Counted from the stretch's first letter, positions 32,252 through 43,233 are shown. The stretch: 64,000 nt of DNA from Bacteroidota bacterium (GCA_018267575.1 JAFDYF010000020.1:62001-126000); one strand, 5' to 3'. The notes: a model not told the origin generated them from the letters alone. Numbers and translations are program-made.

Positions 32252-35200
32252 TAATCTTGCTGCCATTCGTATTGCGTTAGAATGGAAGGAAAGCCAAATG
32301 CTTTTACCTGGAGAGGTAGGAGCATTGAAGCGTTATGCTGGATTTGGCGGTTTAAAAGCGGTGCTATATCCTAATAGTCCAAAAGAAGAATGGATAAAAT
32401 TAAAAGCATCTAAAGAAGATTTACGGCTCTACCCACAGATAAAGCAACTACATCAATCACTACAGCAACATTTTAACGATACCGAATACAAGCAGGTAAT
32501 TGATTCGATTAAGAACAGCATCCTCACAGCGTATTACACTCCAGAAATAGTTCCGCAAACGCTGTTCCGTGCTTTAAAAGAGCAAGGCATTGAACCGAAA
32601 AATATGTATGAGCCCAGCAGCGGTGCTGGTGTTTTTGTAAGTGAAGCTGCACGGCTTCTTCCATCATTACAGACTATTACGGCGGTAGAAAAAGATATTC
32701 TATCGGGACGGGTATTGACTGCATTAGGCAGTTCGATACCCGTCCCTGTTTCGGTACATGTAAAAGGCTTTGAAAATACTTTCAATGATGAAAACGGAAA
32801 GTATGATTTGATTGTGAGTAATATTCCGTTCGGAAGCTTCAGGGTGTTTGATGAATCATTTAATAATGAATCAATAACTGGTAAAATTCATAATTACTTT
32901 TTTGCAAAGGGACTTGATAAAATAAAAGATGGTGGATTGCTGGCTTTCCTAACCACGGATGCTTTTTTAAACAGCCCTTCCAATCAATCAGCAAGAGAAC
33001 ATTTATTTAACCGCTCCAATTTCATTAGCCTGAGTGTGATGCCTGATAACCTGATGAAAGATACCGGCAACACAGAAGCATCAAGTCATTTACTCATTGT
33101 CCAAAAGAGCGAAAACAAGCAATCCCTTTCAGAAAAGGAAAGGCAATTGCTTAATACTATTGAACAGGAAAACGAATTTGGAAAGTATAATCTTAATCAA
33201 TTCATCGCACTTCATCCAGAAATTATTCTGGGCAATCAGGTAAAGCCTGGTAAAGACCAATACGGAAAAGCGCATGTAACAATCTGGCAAACCGGCGATA
33301 TCAATTTAATTGCTCCCTCGTTAGCGGATACAATCAGCAAGGGGTTCAGTGAAAGATTTAATAATGAGGCGTTTGATTTAAAAGCAGTTCACGAAAATAT
33401 TGATAAGGATAAACAGCTTACTTATTTGCCGATGCCCGACAATAACCCTGATAACGGTGCTGTACAATTAGGATTATTTGATACTGCACCCGCTGCCAAT
33501 ATTAACAGGGCAGCGGCTTACATCAATGGGTTAGACGCAACTGTCGTGGATAGAAAGACTGCCAGAATTGCCACCATAATCAAAACTTCGGATAAGCCAG
33601 AGCATGAAGCATTTGTTTTAGTTACTGCTAAATCGATTGCATTCAAGCAATACGTTTATAAACTATACTCCAATACTGATGAAATTCAATTCCCCGCCAA
33701 CTGGATGAATGCTTCTGCTATTCATCTTGAATTGAATGGTCTGTTAAATAAATTGCAGGAATACAATCATCTGTTTTATAACGAAGGTGAAGGTGTCTTT
33801 CATGTGGCGTTTAAGAATAATAATGTTGCATTAGATGAATTAAAAGATATTAATCCATACCACAAAGAAGGAACACTGATAGTACACAACGACAGAGTTG
33901 GTTTTGTTTCTTATATGGCAGGTGAAAATGATAAGCCTTTATTTCTTCCAAGTCTTTATGAAAAGAAAGATGTTGGCTTTTATAAGCAATACACTTCTGT
34001 GAGAGATGAGTATTTAATGCTTGCGGATAAGGAAGGCAGCGAAAATATTGAATACCCTGAATTAAGAAAACAGTTGAATGAATCTTATGAGGCATTGGTA
34101 AAAGGTTATGGTATCTTAAACGCATCAACTAATAAACAACGAATATTAAAAGATGAAGCATTCGGCTTTATAGTATTGGCATCACTCGAAAGAAAAGAAG
34201 GAGATCAATATTTTAAGGCTGATATACTTACAAAGTCACTTATTCAAAAGCAGGAAGCATTCCATACAGACAACCCTGTCGAGGCGTTGGCAAAAAGTTT
34301 GAATGATAAAGGTTTTGTGGATATAGAATTTATTGCAGCGGCTACCGATAGCACTGAACCAGATACCATACTGGCATTAACCAATCATATTTATATCAAC
34401 CCCTCTAACAACCAGTGGGAAACTGGCGACCAACTTTTGAGTGGTAATGTCGTTGCCAAATTAAACATTGCCAAAACAGCAGCAGACAAGGCACACGGTA
34501 ATTTTCATTTGCAAAGAAGCCTGGCTGCATTGGAAAAAATTCAACCAGAAAAGATTCCATTTGAATTATTGGATTTCAATTTAGGTGAAAGATGGATTCC
34601 ACAGGAATTTTACAACCGGTTTGCTACACATTTATTTGAACTGATTACAGAAGTAAATTATTTTCAATCGCTGGATACTTTTAAAGTAAAGGTTGAAAGC
34701 AGTAATGCTAAAACAAATTCTGAATATGCAGTTACAACAAAAAATGGAAAAACATCATACGGCCATGCTTTACTTGAACATGCCTTAGAAAACACTACTC
34801 CCTTTTATACTTACGAAGTTGAGTTAGGTGATAAAACAATCCGGGTGCCGGATAACGATGCCATACAATTAGCCCATCAAAAGATTGAAACCATCCGTAA
34901 CAATTTTAATGAATGGCTGAAAGAATTACCTGATAGTGATAAAAAGTATTTGGAAGCATTGTATAATGATACGTTCAACTGTTATGTGCTGAGAGAGTAT
35001 GACGGCAGCCATTTACAATTTCCCGGATTAGACAGGAAACGTTTGGGTATTGAAGATTTATACAGTTCTCAAAAGAATTCAGCCTGGCGCATTATTCAAA
35101 ACCGTGGGGCGTTGATTGATCATGAAGTAGGCTTGGGCAAAACACTTACAATGATTGTGGCAGCCCATGAAATGAAACGGCTGGGTATTGTAAACAAACC

Positions 35201-37715
35201 GATGATCATTGCTTTAAAGGCTAATGTAAACCAGATAAAAGATACTTATCGAAAGGCATACCCGAATGCAAAGATCCTGGCTCCTGGTGAAAATGATTTT
35301 ACTCCAGCCAAAAGAATCAGGCTATCCCATGAAATAAAAAACAACGATTGGGATTGCATCATACTAACACATGATCAGTTTGGGAAAATTCCACAGAGCC
35401 CGGAAATACAAAGGGGAATTTTTCAGGCTGAGTTAGATAACGTAGAAAGAGACCTTTACACATTGAAAGATATGGGTGGAGAAATATCCCGGCGGATGCT
35501 GAAAGGTTTGGAAATACGTAAAACTAATTTGGGTATTAAACTTCAGGAGTTACAAAAGAACATCGAAGCAAAGAAAGATGCCGGCATCAACTTTAAGGAT
35601 TTGGGTATTGACCATTTGTTTGTTGATGAATCGCACAAATACAAGAACCTCACATTTACCACAAGGCACGAGAGGGTTGCTGGTTTAGGAAATATGGAAG
35701 GAAGCCAAAAAGCATTGAATATGCTTTTCGCTGTGAGAACCTTACAGGAAAAATTCAATAGCGATTTGTGTGTTACGTTTTTATCTGGCACACCCATTTC
35801 AAACAGCCTTACAGAAATGTATTTGCTGTTTAAATACCTGCGACCAAACGAAATGAAACGACAACAGATTGAGAACTTTGATGCCTGGGCTGCAGTATTT
35901 GCAAGGAAGACAATTGACTTTGAATTTTCTGTTACCAACGAAATCATCGCTAAAGAAAGGTTTCGTCATTTTATTAAGGTGCCAGAGCTGGCTTTATTTT
36001 ACAATGAGATAACGGATTACAAAACTGCTAAGCATATCAATTTAGACAAACCGGAATTGGATGAGCAATTAGTAAACATTTCCCCAACTCCCGATCAACA
36101 AGAGTTTATAAAGAAACTAATGGCGTTTGCAAAAACAGGTGATGCAACATTGATTGGAAGACTACCGCTAACAAGAGAAGAAGATAAAGGCAGGATGCTG
36201 ATTGCAACCAACTATGCAAAGAAGATGGCTGCAGATATGCGGCTTATCAATCCGATTATTTATGAGGACCATCCTAATCATAAAGTAAATGTGTGTGCTA
36301 GAAATATTGCTGAATTATATCAATTAAGCAATGAGCAAAAGGGAACTCAAATTATTTTCAGTGATATTGGTACACCAAAGCCGGATGCTTTTAATATCTA
36401 TGATGCTTTAAAAAGTAAATTAATCAATGATTTTTCAATTCCTGCCAATCAGATTACTTTTGTACATGACTGGACGGACAGGCAAAAGCCCGAGCTGTTC
36501 CGTAAAATGAATAACGGTGAGATAAGGATTTTGTTAGGCAGCACCGAAAAGGCTGGCACCGGTTTAAACGTTCAGAGAAATGTTGTTGGGATGCACCATT
36601 TAGATATTCCCTGGAAACCATCTGAACTGGAACAAAGAAATGGCCGTGGTGCCAGGCAGGGAAATATATTAGCCAAGCAGGAATATGGAAACAAGGTGAA
36701 GAACTATATCTATGCAGTTGAGCAATCATTGGATAATTACAAGTTCAATTTGCTGAAGAATAAGCAAACGTTCATCAGCCAAATGAAGAATTGTGAACTG
36801 AATGTACGAACGCTTGACGAAGGTTCCATTGATGAAAAAAGCGGGATGAACTTTTCGGAATACATAGCCATACTTTCCGGCGATACTACATTGCTGGAAA
36901 AGTCAAAAATGGAAAAGAAGATTGCTGTTTTGGAAAGCCTGAGAAATGCTCATCATAAAGAAGCAATACGTGCCAGGTTTCAATTGGAAAGTATGCAAAC
37001 AGATAAAGAGAAAATAATTCAAACACTTGATAAGCTTACTCAGGATGAAAGCAACTATAAAAGTCAATTGCAGTTTGATAAAGATGGAGTTAAGATTAAC
37101 CCCATACAATTAGAGTATTTTAATTCTGCGGATTCTGAAGCTATTGGTGCATACCTGATTAAACAATCCTTTGCATGGAAACCCAATCTTGGCGAAGATG
37201 GTATAATGAAAATTGGCAGCCTTTACGGCTTTGACTTGTTTATACGCAGGCAGAAAGAAACTTATGAAGACAATGCGATGTTTGAATACCGATATCAAAA
37301 TATCTTTTATGCTGAAAGCGCATCATCCGGAATAAAATATTCATGGAACCGAGGTCACTTAAACATTGATAATCCAAAGATTGCAGCCCGTTATTTTTTG
37401 AATGCCATTGATCGGGTAGATTCTTTGAAAGAAAAATACCATAGAAACTTAAAAGAACTGGATCAAAATATTCCAATGCTTCAGCAATTGGTGGCCAAAC
37501 CCTTTGAAAAGGAAAATGAACTAGTACAGCTAAAAAAGGAGGTAAGCAAACTGGAAAGAGAAATTACAATGAAAATTCAGAAAACCCAATTGATGAAGGA
37601 TGGGCACAGTTTTTCAAATGCGAAAGAAAATGAATCACAGGTTTTAAAAGTAGAAAACTCACTTTTGAAAAAAAAGCAGTTGGGTGATAAAAGAAGTAAA
37701 GGCCTGGGAGCTTAG
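32220..37715 (+). CDS. Giant N6-DNA methylase / SNF2-like helicase fusion
   Basis: An 1831-residue protein. N-terminal adenine methylase: SAM motif EPSSGAGVF (131-139), catalytic NIPFG (201-205). Central helicase: GLGKT Walker A (about 971-975), VDESH Walker B (about 1134-1138), SGTPIS (about 1190), and RNGRGARQG (motif VI, about 1472). The C-terminal 280 residues are predicted coiled coil. Similar fusions are found in conjugative elements and phages (for example DarB of phage P1, which protects DNA entering a new host), so protection of transferred DNA or modification is the likely role. All motifs are intact. No specificity subunit is seen. NIPFG in place of NPPY/F is usual for these proteins. 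Confidence 0.85.
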   Translation: MSYNSQQKLNDNLAAIRIALEWKESQMLLPGEVGALKRYAGFGGLKAVLYPNSPKEEWIKLKASKEDLRLYPQIKQLHQSLQQHFNDTEYKQVIDSIKNSILTAYYTPEIVPQTLFRALKEQGIEPKNMYEPSSGAGVFVSEAARLLPSLQTITAVEKDILSGRVLTALGSSIPVPVSVHVKGFENTFNDENGKYDLIVSNIPFGSFRVFDESFNNESITGKIHNYFFAKGLDKIKDGGLLAFLTTDAFLNSPSNQSAREHLFNRSNFISLSVMPDNLMKDTGNTEASSHLLIVQKSENKQSLSEKERQLLNTIEQENEFGKYNLNQFIALHPEIILGNQVKPGKDQYGKAHVTIWQTGDINLIAPSLADTISKGFSERFNNEAFDLKAVHENIDKDKQLTYLPMPDNNPDNGAVQLGLFDTAPAANINRAAAYINGLDATVVDRKTARIATIIKTSDKPEHEAFVLVTAKSIAFKQYVYKLYSNTDEIQFPANWMNASAIHLELNGLLNKLQEYNHLFYNEGEGVFHVAFKNNNVALDELKDINPYHKEGTLIVHNDRVGFVSYMAGENDKPLFLPSLYEKKDVGFYKQYTSVRDEYLMLADKEGSENIEYPELRKQLNESYEALVKGYGILNASTNKQRILKDEAFGFIVLASLERKEGDQYFKADILTKSLIQKQEAFHTDNPVEALAKSLNDKGFVDIEFIAAATDSTEPDTILALTNHIYINPSNNQWETGDQLLSGNVVAKLNIAKTAADKAHGNFHLQRSLAALEKIQPEKIPFELLDFNLGERWIPQEFYNRFATHLFELITEVNYFQSLDTFKVKVESSNAKTNSEYAVTTKNGKTSYGHALLEHALENTTPFYTYEVELGDKTIRVPDNDAIQLAHQKIETIRNNFNEWLKELPDSDKKYLEALYNDTFNCYVLREYDGSHLQFPGLDRKRLGIEDLYSSQKNSAWRIIQNRGALIDHEVGLGKTLTMIVAAHEMKRLGIVNKPMIIALKANVNQIKDTYRKAYPNAKILAPGENDFTPAKRIRLSHEIKNNDWDCIILTHDQFGKIPQSPEIQRGIFQAELDNVERDLYTLKDMGGEISRRMLKGLEIRKTNLGIKLQELQKNIEAKKDAGINFKDLGIDHLFVDESHKYKNLTFTTRHERVAGLGNMEGSQKALNMLFAVRTLQEKFNSDLCVTFLSGTPISNSLTEMYLLFKYLRPNEMKRQQIENFDAWAAVFARKTIDFEFSVTNEIIAKERFRHFIKVPELALFYNEITDYKTAKHINLDKPELDEQLVNISPTPDQQEFIKKLMAFAKTGDATLIGRLPLTREEDKGRMLIATNYAKKMAADMRLINPIIYEDHPNHKVNVCARNIAELYQLSNEQKGTQIIFSDIGTPKPDAFNIYDALKSKLINDFSIPANQITFVHDWTDRQKPELFRKMNNGEIRILLGSTEKAGTGLNVQRNVVGMHHLDIPWKPSELEQRNGRGARQGNILAKQEYGNKVKNYIYAVEQSLDNYKFNLLKNKQTFISQMKNCELNVRTLDEGSIDEKSGMNFSEYIAILSGDTTLLEKSKMEKKIAVLESLRNAHHKEAIRARFQLESMQTDKEKIIQTLDKLTQDESNYKSQLQFDKDGVKINPIQLEYFNSADSEAIGAYLIKQSFAWKPNLGEDGIMKIGSLYGFDLFIRRQKETYEDNAMFEYRYQNIFYAESASSGIKYSWNRGHLNIDNPKIAARYFLNAIDRVDSLKEKYHRNLKELDQNIPMLQQLVAKPFEKENELVQLKKEVSKLEREITMKIQKTQLMKDGHSFSNAKENESQVLKVENSLLKKKQLGDKRSKGLGA

Positions 37716-37830
37716 ATTATATGTTATAGCTAATACTTGATCAGACAGTTTATAACAAACCAACCCTATAGCTTCAAAGCCAATCCCGTTTAAATGGATT
37801 ATCCTATTAATCAAATTTGATTTTTGCTTG

Positions 37831-38319
37831 TTACTTTCCGATAGAGGTGTCAGGATGAATTATGTTACTGCGAGTCAGTAAAAATAAATCCTCTTTATTT
37901 TGAAATCCTTCAGCTTTTTTCAATACTTCACCATTGCTATCAAGAAATAATATGGTTGGAGTGGCATCAATCTGGTATTTGTTAACTATCTCATTGCCTT
38001 ATTTGGATTCAATATCAACAGAATAGTTTATAAACTCTTTATTAAATATTGAATCGATTTCTTTTTGAGAAAAAACTTCATTTTTCATTTTTTTACATGC
38101 GCTGCAGTAATTTGCGTAGGCAAGTAAAAATATAGGTTTGTGTTCTTTTTTCGATAGAGCTGTTGCTTTCGAAATTGCTCCATCAATAAAATGAATTCCA
38201 TTCTTTGATTTAATGCTATTATTTCCAAACCCAATATTGCAGGTTACTATAAATACAGCAACTGCAATTGTAGCCATTACAATTCCTGCCAGGTATGTAA
38301 GTCCGATAATTTGACGCAT
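37831..38319 (-). pseudogene. Membrane-anchored thioredoxin-like gene with an in-frame stop
   Basis: Start at 38319 gives a membrane helix (LTYLAGIVMATIAVAVFIV), then a thioredoxin-like domain with YCSACK. Translation stops at TAA (37999-38001) after VDIESK, but the same frame continues with EIVNKYQIDATPTIILFLDS and ends at 37831, exactly the missing second half of a thioredoxin fold with its cis-proline (ATPT). A single nonsense change has cut a gene of about 162 codons. Its 50040-50507 counterpart in the window is intact. Confidence 0.8.
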
Positions 38320-38412
38320 AAAAAATGGTTTGAAATAGTGAACAGCCTTCTTTAAATGAAGGCTGTTGCTTAAAAATACCAAACACTACTATGTCATTTT
38401 AATTACAAATAT

Positions 38413-38832
38413 TTAACCCTGTGCCGCAGTTATTTCTTTAATGATTTCTTCAGAAGGCTTCGCCACGCTTATCTGTTTTACTATCTTTTTTGTTTTGGCA
38501 TCCACTAAAATGATTACACCAGTTGATTTGGTTCCTTTAACCGAATTATAAAGCTTACTCTTTTTTAACTCAGCGACTGACTTTGAAATGGTATTATCAT
38601 CGGTGAGGTCATTTGCCATGAATTTCACTTTTAAATCTTTACAAGCAGGCATTACCTCCTTCATTATTCTTTCACCGTTTGCCTGGCATACCGGGCACCA
38701 GTTGGCCTTATTTATTACAGCATAAACTTTGGGTGAGGTGCTTTTCCCCTGGGCATTTGCCGGAAAAATGACTGCAGAACCTAAAATTGTCAATACTATG
38801 GCTAATATTGATTTTGAAATTACCCTTTTCAT
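38413..38832 (-). CDS. Secreted thioredoxin-like protein (WCPVC)
   Basis: A 139-residue periplasmic thioredoxin-fold protein: signal peptide 1-28 ending ANAQ, active site ANWCPVCQANGERI (cysteines 46 and 49). It lacks the usual cis-Pro segment at the normal spacing and has STGVIILVDAKT instead. It is a paralogue of the gene at 43234 (shared ANWCP-C-AN, EV-PA, TGVI and terminal helix). It heads a four-gene minus-strand group with an OM barrel, a DUF6132 protein and an OB-fold protein downstream of one promoter near 40200. Confidence 0.8.
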   Translation of the reverse strand: MKRVISKSILAIVLTILGSAVIFPANAQGKSTSPKVYAVINKANWCPVCQANGERIMKEVMPACKDLKVKFMANDLTDDNTISKSVAELKKSKLYNSVKGTKSTGVIILVDAKTKKIVKQISVAKPSEEIIKEITAAQG

Positions 38833-38869
38833 AATTGAAGTTTTTATAGTTTAAAATTTGATTAATTTT

Positions 38870-39496
38870 TTATTGTACTGTCCCAAATCTTGTTCCTATA
38901 TAAAATGAAAACCCATTTATAATGCCACCTTGAATTTTTGCAGCTGCTGTCCAGTATGAGGCATCAAAGTATATAGTTTGAAAGAAGTTAGATTTTGTTT
39001 TGTAGGCAAGTCTTGTACCTCCTCTCGCAAACACACTGCTTTTTCTGGAAACTTCCTGCCTGGCTATTGAAGTATTGTTGTCAACAGTAATTCTCGGTTC
39101 TCCTATATTAAGATAGCCCCCTCCGCCATACAGTGAAACAAACCAGTTTTTGTTTTTGAAATATTTATTTCTCCCGCTGTTTATACCGAGTAATAACAAT
39201 GAACTGTTAGTATTCTGGAATAAATAAGGTGAGTTAGCATCCCTTATTTGCTGATCGTATTTCAAAGCATTAAAATCAAAAACCAATTGACTGTACCAGT
39301 TCTTTTTCATAGCCATCTCAATACCTGAGTTAAAAGCTAAGGTTGATTTAACAGCCTTGCCGAATTTACCTTGCGTTGATATTAAGCCAAAGGAAGTAGT
39401 AAAGTATAGTTTTCCTTTATCCTGGGCAGTTACCGAACCGCCAATGGAAAAAAACATCCATGTAAGTAATATTGTTTTTATTTTATTGTTGCTCAT
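38870..39496 (-). CDS. Predicted outer-membrane beta-barrel protein
   Basis: A 208-residue exported protein (signal peptide to about 24, SVTAQ) with amphipathic alternating strands (LYFTTSFGLIS, WFVSLYGGGGYLNIG, FSFYIGTRFG) and a terminal aromatic-poor strand, consistent with an 8-stranded barrel. No specific family recognised. The start overlaps the end of the DUF6132 gene by 14 bases, so it belongs to that operon. Confidence 0.6.
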   Translation of the reverse strand: MSNNKIKTILLTWMFFSIGGSVTAQDKGKLYFTTSFGLISTQGKFGKAVKSTLAFNSGIEMAMKKNWYSQLVFDFNALKYDQQIRDANSPYLFQNTNSSLLLLGINSGRNKYFKNKNWFVSLYGGGGYLNIGEPRITVDNNTSIARQEVSRKSSVFARGGTRLAYKTKSNFFQTIYFDASYWTAAAKIQGGIINGFSFYIGTRFGTVQ

Positions 39497-39701
39497 GCTT
39501 TTGTTGTTTTGAGCTACTCTGAAACATGTTCAAAATGAGCCCTCCAAATATGGCTCCGAATAAAGTCATTCTATATGGGTTTGATTGTATAATGCAGGTT
39601 CCCGTACTGCAACCAACAAATTTCCAATATAGGTAGCCTGTTACAGCTCCGGCAATTGTTCCAACGAGTGTCAGCAAATTTGCTTTTATAAATTTTTTCA
39701 T
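39483..39701 (-). CDS. DUF6132 family small membrane protein
   Basis: A 72-residue inner-membrane protein with two helices (LTLVGTIAGAVTGYLYW and MTLFGAIFGGLILNMF) flanking a loop with VGCSTGTCIIQSNPY, the two-cysteine signature of DUF6132. The family often sits with rhodanese or thioredoxin genes; the cysteines may take part in thiol or sulfur transfer (inference). Four bases after the OB-fold gene. Confidence 0.75.
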   Translation of the reverse strand: MKKFIKANLLTLVGTIAGAVTGYLYWKFVGCSTGTCIIQSNPYRMTLFGAIFGGLILNMFQSSSKQQKHEQQ

Positions 39702-39705
39702 ATTT

Positions 39706-40176
39706 CTATTTTATTAAGTCGCACTGAACAAGGGTGGCATGTTCATATAAATCAAGATCTGCATCATACCTGTTTCCGGCAGTAATGGCTCCTTTTATTT
39801 TTATAATATCGCCTGTTTTTACACTTTGAATATTTGCCGTAGCAGTTTTTGAAAAAGTTGCACTCACACCAACTTTTGCACCATCATCCTTCAATATGAT
39901 GACCTTTTCCCCGCTTTGATTTTCAGCAATTTTATTTACCCGGCCTTCTATGATCAAAACTTTTGAATTGCCATCACTTGCCAGGTATTTGGCATTGGCT
40001 TTATTTGCATCAGCAGTAAATTCGTTTACCAAATCAGCTACTTTTAGTTCAGCAAATGCTTTAGTTTCCTGCACATTTCTGTGCGGCTTAAAGAACAGAT
40101 AAGTACCAATTGCACCGGCGACTGCTATACCAGTTAACAATACAAAAACTATTCGCTTTATGATTTTTCTTTTCAT
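39706..40176 (-). CDS. Membrane-anchored OB-fold (tRNA_anti-like) protein
   Basis: A 156-residue protein with an N-terminal membrane helix (8-28) and an OB-fold of the tRNA_anti-like family (VLIIEGRVNKIAENQSGEKVIILKDDG through GDIIKIKGAITAG and VQCDLI). Known only as Bacteroidota proteins of unknown function. First gene of the minus-strand group 40176 to 38413, divergent from the ECF sigma gene across 148 bases, which makes it a likely target of that sigma factor. Confidence 0.72.
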   Translation of the reverse strand: MKRKIIKRIVFVLLTGIAVAGAIGTYLFFKPHRNVQETKAFAELKVADLVNEFTADANKANAKYLASDGNSKVLIIEGRVNKIAENQSGEKVIILKDDGAKVGVSATFSKTATANIQSVKTGDIIKIKGAITAGNRYDADLDLYEHATLVQCDLIK

Positions 40177-40295
40177 ACAGGTTCAATTATTTTTCGACTA
40201 CATGGTTTATTATTATGACGCTGCATTTTTATAAACCTTACAAAAATTTAAAATTTTAATTCTTACCAAAGCAGATAGTATTCTCCTTCATTGTT

Positions 40296-40303
40296 TATAT
40301 TTG
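40296..40303 (+). promoter_or_regulatory. Putative -7 promoter element of the ECF sigma gene
   Basis: TATATTTG matches TAnnTTTG, 21 bases before the ATG at 40325. No good -33 TTTG is present at the right distance. Confidence 0.4.
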
Positions 40304-40324
40304 CTTACAATCAAAGCAGTAAAA

Positions 40325-40897
40325 ATGGAAGAAAAGGTAACTAAGGCAAATCCTCAAAATTGGGTTTCGTTATATGCTACCCAGTTATATCAATATGCAT
40401 TGCCAAGAGTTGATGACAGTGCTATAGCCGAAGACCTGGTTCAGGAAACATTTTTATCGGCTTTAAAAGGACTTGATGGCTATAAAGGCGAGGCATCAGA
40501 AAAAAATTGGCTTTTTACAATCCTTAAAAATAAAATAATTGATTTTTACAGGAAAAAGACAAGAGAAGAATCAATTATGAATATCCCTGATTTGCAAAGT
40601 ATGGAAAGTGACTGGTTTGATAAAGACGGAAATTGGGCTGAAAATAAAATGCCAAAGGACTGGCAGGCAGCGGATAATCCAACAGAGCGAAAAGAAATAC
40701 AGAAGTTAATTAACTGGTGCAAAGAACATCTTAAAGAATTGCAGCAGCATGTTTTCACATTGAAATATATGGAAGACATGGAGTCGGATGAGATTTGTAA
40801 GGTATTAAATATAAGTACGTCTAACTATTGGGTACTGATACACAGGGCCCGGTTGAAGATGAGAGATTGTGTGGAACATTATTGGTTAAAAAACTGA
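40325..40897 (+). CDS. ECF sigma factor with zinc-type anti-sigma partner
   Basis: A 190-residue sigma-70 family factor. Region 2: YQYALPRVDDSAIAEDLVQETFLSALKGLDGY and the KNWLFTILKNKIIDFYRKK helix; region 4: LKELQQHVFTLKYMEDMESDEI and ISTSNYWVLIHRARLKMRDC. The open frame starts at TTG 40301, but ATG 40325 is the natural start. It overlaps or abuts a zinc-finger anti-sigma gene, and lies divergent from the OB-fold/thioredoxin operon; together they look like a redox-responsive sigma system, since zinc anti-sigmas often lose metal on thiol oxidation. Confidence 0.9.
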   Translation: MEEKVTKANPQNWVSLYATQLYQYALPRVDDSAIAEDLVQETFLSALKGLDGYKGEASEKNWLFTILKNKIIDFYRKKTREESIMNIPDLQSMESDWFDKDGNWAENKMPKDWQAADNPTERKEIQKLINWCKEHLKELQQHVFTLKYMEDMESDEICKVLNISTSNYWVLIHRARLKMRDCVEHYWLKN

Positions 40898-40902
40898 GTG
40901 AT

Positions 40903-41166
40903 ATGAAGCGATTTATGATGAAATACCTGATGCTGAATTGCAAAGAAGCAACGCTGTTGATGGCCAAGAAAGAGGAAGGTAAACTATCCTTAGGAGGAAG
41001 ACTGCAATTGTCTATGCACACTTCAATGTGTTCTTTTTGCAGGAAATTTGAAAAGCAAACCAGGCAAATAGCGAAAGAAAGTCCGCATGTTCATGCAGAA
41101 GATAGCTTATCTGCTGCCGCACAGGAAAAATTCCTTAGACTTATAGATGAGCATTCAACTAACTAA
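40903..41166 (+). CDS. Zinc-binding (ZAS-type) anti-sigma factor
   Basis: An 87-residue soluble protein. Cysteine in LNCKEATLL (about residue 12) and H-x3-C-x2-C in MHTSMCSFC (about 38-45) form the zinc-binding anti-sigma motif; no membrane helix. ATG 40903 starts 5 bases after the sigma stop. Oxidation of the zinc cysteines would release the sigma factor (known for the family, inferred here). Confidence 0.82.
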   Translation: MKRFMMKYLMLNCKEATLLMAKKEEGKLSLGGRLQLSMHTSMCSFCRKFEKQTRQIAKESPHVHAEDSLSAAAQEKFLRLIDEHSTN

Positions 41167-41191
41167 TTTTTGATATCTTGAGATTGTAATT

Positions 41192-42328
41192 TCATTTAGC
41201 AGATCTTGCTATTTCCATACTATTTGTCATCCGTATTATGGAAGCCGGATATTTTTTTTGTTTATTGAAATCAATACTGTCAATTTTCTTCACATATTTA
41301 CTGTTACTCCTGAACATTTTTACTCCGTCTTTAAAAGAGAGGTATCGAAATCCTCTTTTTTTATTCATTATAGAAATTTCATAAAGCAGTTTCCAATGAC
41401 GTATAATCTCTTTCCATGCAAAAAAGAGAGAATGAGATGGATCATACATGTGAGTGGGCTCACTACCAGCCCCGTTTAATTCTATTATACACCAGTTCTT
41501 ATTTTCCTGTATTTCTTCAAAGCTGTTGAAACGTATATCAAGCCGTCCATAATAAAAGTCTTTCACTTTGCTGCATACATTATCTATCACAGATTCTAAC
41601 TGACTGTTATTTTTAAATGTACTGTCGAGAAACAAAGAGCCTCTTACGTGATTCCCATAAGGTACTAATACCTCTTTGTAATTTTTTTCAGGTACTGAAT
41701 ATATTTTCGCACCCATTGTTTTTTTTAGGAAAGGTATTTGCAAAATATAACGGGGCGATTTCAATAGCAGTTCTTCAATGGTACTTATTCCATCTCCTGT
41801 GATGGTTAGAAATTCTTTTTCCACTATTCCGGTAATTTTGCCATGTATTTCATTAGGATGCCTGACATAAAATATCCCAACTTCTTTTTCATACGGTATA
41901 AAGGGTTGTACAATATAATCAACAGTAAATTTTTCCGTTGCTTCAATAAGCTCCTTATCATCATGTACTTTCAATACTGCCTTTCCCTGCATTCCAATGT
42001 CAGGCTTAATGATTAGTGGGTATTGAAGGTTTTGATTTCTGATGCCTGCAATCACTAAATCAGTGTCTGTTCCATTTGCAAAAAACAGTGTTAGTGGTTT
42101 ATAGTCTTCCGGTATCAGGTCATAAATTTCCTTCTTAGACTCCATCAGGAAACCGGCATTTTGTATAGAAGGATTGGATGCACCAAAAAAGAAAAACGAT
42201 CTGGCTTTTAAACAATACCAGAACCAAATTGGATAGATGGGGGTATAAACAACTGCAAAGGGCCAGTACTCCCAGTTTAGCAGGCGTATAAAAAAGGGGT
42301 GATATTTAATTTTTCTGAGCAGATTCAT
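41192..42328 (-). CDS. ATP-grasp family ligase, membrane-associated
   Basis: A 378-residue ATP-grasp enzyme (carboxylate-amine ligase fold). N-terminal hydrophobic stretch YWPFAVVYTPIYPIWFWYCL; then nucleotide-binding strand YPLIIKPDIGMQGKAV with lysine, VDYIVQPFIPYEKEVGIFYVR, GDGISTIEELL and the metal-binding FYYGRLDIRF and CIIELNGAGSEPTHMYD. Start at 42328 (an ATG at 42343 is also in frame); the gene overlaps the end of the NRDE gene by 23 bases. Substrate unknown; it shares organisation with peptide- or amino-acid-ligating enzymes. The pairing with an Ntn-hydrolase-like NRDE protein is notable. Confidence 0.78.
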   Translation of the reverse strand: MNLLRKIKYHPFFIRLLNWEYWPFAVVYTPIYPIWFWYCLKARSFFFFGASNPSIQNAGFLMESKKEIYDLIPEDYKPLTLFFANGTDTDLVIAGIRNQNLQYPLIIKPDIGMQGKAVLKVHDDKELIEATEKFTVDYIVQPFIPYEKEVGIFYVRHPNEIHGKITGIVEKEFLTITGDGISTIEELLLKSPRYILQIPFLKKTMGAKIYSVPEKNYKEVLVPYGNHVRGSLFLDSTFKNNSQLESVIDNVCSKVKDFYYGRLDIRFNSFEEIQENKNWCIIELNGAGSEPTHMYDPSHSLFFAWKEIIRHWKLLYEISIMNKKRGFRYLSFKDGVKMFRSNSKYVKKIDSIDFNKQKKYPASIIRMTNSMEIARSAK

Positions 42329-43073
42329 TTTCTGTATAGTCAACTAATTTTTTTGGGTTAAATGTTTTTATATCAAAGTCAAGAACAGATTCGATATTTT
42401 GTATGTAATCTATATGATAAAAGCAGGCATCCCTGTTATTCATATATAAGGAAGTGGTGCTGGTTGTGGAGATATTGTTAGTCCTCGAAATTCTTAATCC
42501 AAATTCTTTATTTTCATTTTTTGTGCCACGGTGAAATTCAATAACAGTTTTTTGAGTAATATGCCTTTGAGCGTCCAGCCATTGCTTAAACCATCCATGC
42601 CGTTCAAGTGTCATTTGCGGAGAATATAATGTTACGGAAGACCATATATTCGGTAATTCGGGATGATGCTCTTTAACATGAATAAATTGCCCATCCCAGT
42701 TAATTTCCCTCAGCCTTCCTTGCTCCCAAAGTATAAGCGTAAAGTTTTCAATCCCGGTAAAATCATAGTTTTTAGTAGCCAGGTAAGGAGAATCTTCCTG
42801 AAAAAGCTCAGGTAATACCATTCCCCGGCTTTTTTTGTAAGGAGGTGCCGGTACATGCTTTTCAAAGGCACCATTCAATAGTACACCCGTATCCCCCATT
42901 TCATTTGTTATAAACCAGGTGCCCCCTGCTTTAGTGTCTTTTGGAAACGCCAGGCTCCGGTTGTTTACATTGTAAAATTCCGGGTATAACGCTATACCCC
43001 GGCTGATATGCTCATCCCGGTTGGATGTAAGGATAATACCTTTTTTAAGGGGGATAAATGAAACAGTGCACAT
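42306..43073 (-). CDS. NRDE family (TANGO2-like) protein
   Basis: A 255-residue protein of the TANGO2/NRDE family, with NRDE at residues 18-21 and the N-terminal MCTVSFIP. Cys2 would be exposed after methionine removal and could act as an N-terminal nucleophile, so I start at 43073 rather than two codons earlier. Human TANGO2 has been linked to haem trafficking and lipid homeostasis; bacterial function is unknown. Also seen: GGTWFITNEMGDTGVLLNGAF. First gene of a two-gene operon with the ATP-grasp enzyme, divergent from the thioredoxin-DsbD operon. Confidence 0.82.
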   Translation of the reverse strand: MCTVSFIPLKKGIILTSNRDEHISRGIALYPEFYNVNNRSLAFPKDTKAGGTWFITNEMGDTGVLLNGAFEKHVPAPPYKKSRGMVLPELFQEDSPYLATKNYDFTGIENFTLILWEQGRLREINWDGQFIHVKEHHPELPNIWSSVTLYSPQMTLERHGWFKQWLDAQRHITQKTVIEFHRGTKNENKEFGLRISRTNNISTTSTTSLYMNNRDACFYHIDYIQNIESVLDFDIKTFNPKKLVDYTENESAQKN

Positions 43074-43233
43074 TAACAAGCCGAATTAGGTTATATAAAT
43101 CCTTTTGGATAAAGACGTACCGTGATAGCAATCCTTACAGTAATTATTAAAAACTGTGACGAGGCTGAATATTTAAAAAAGCAAAAGAATTTTGTAAGCT
43201 ATTTGTTAGTCACTCGTCATACTCTATAAAAAC

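Noticed and set aside
38001..38319. Stop-to-start reading of the 37831 gene as a short complete protein
   Set aside because: The continuation beyond the TAA retains the second half of the thioredoxin fold in the same frame, so a broken longer gene is the better reading.
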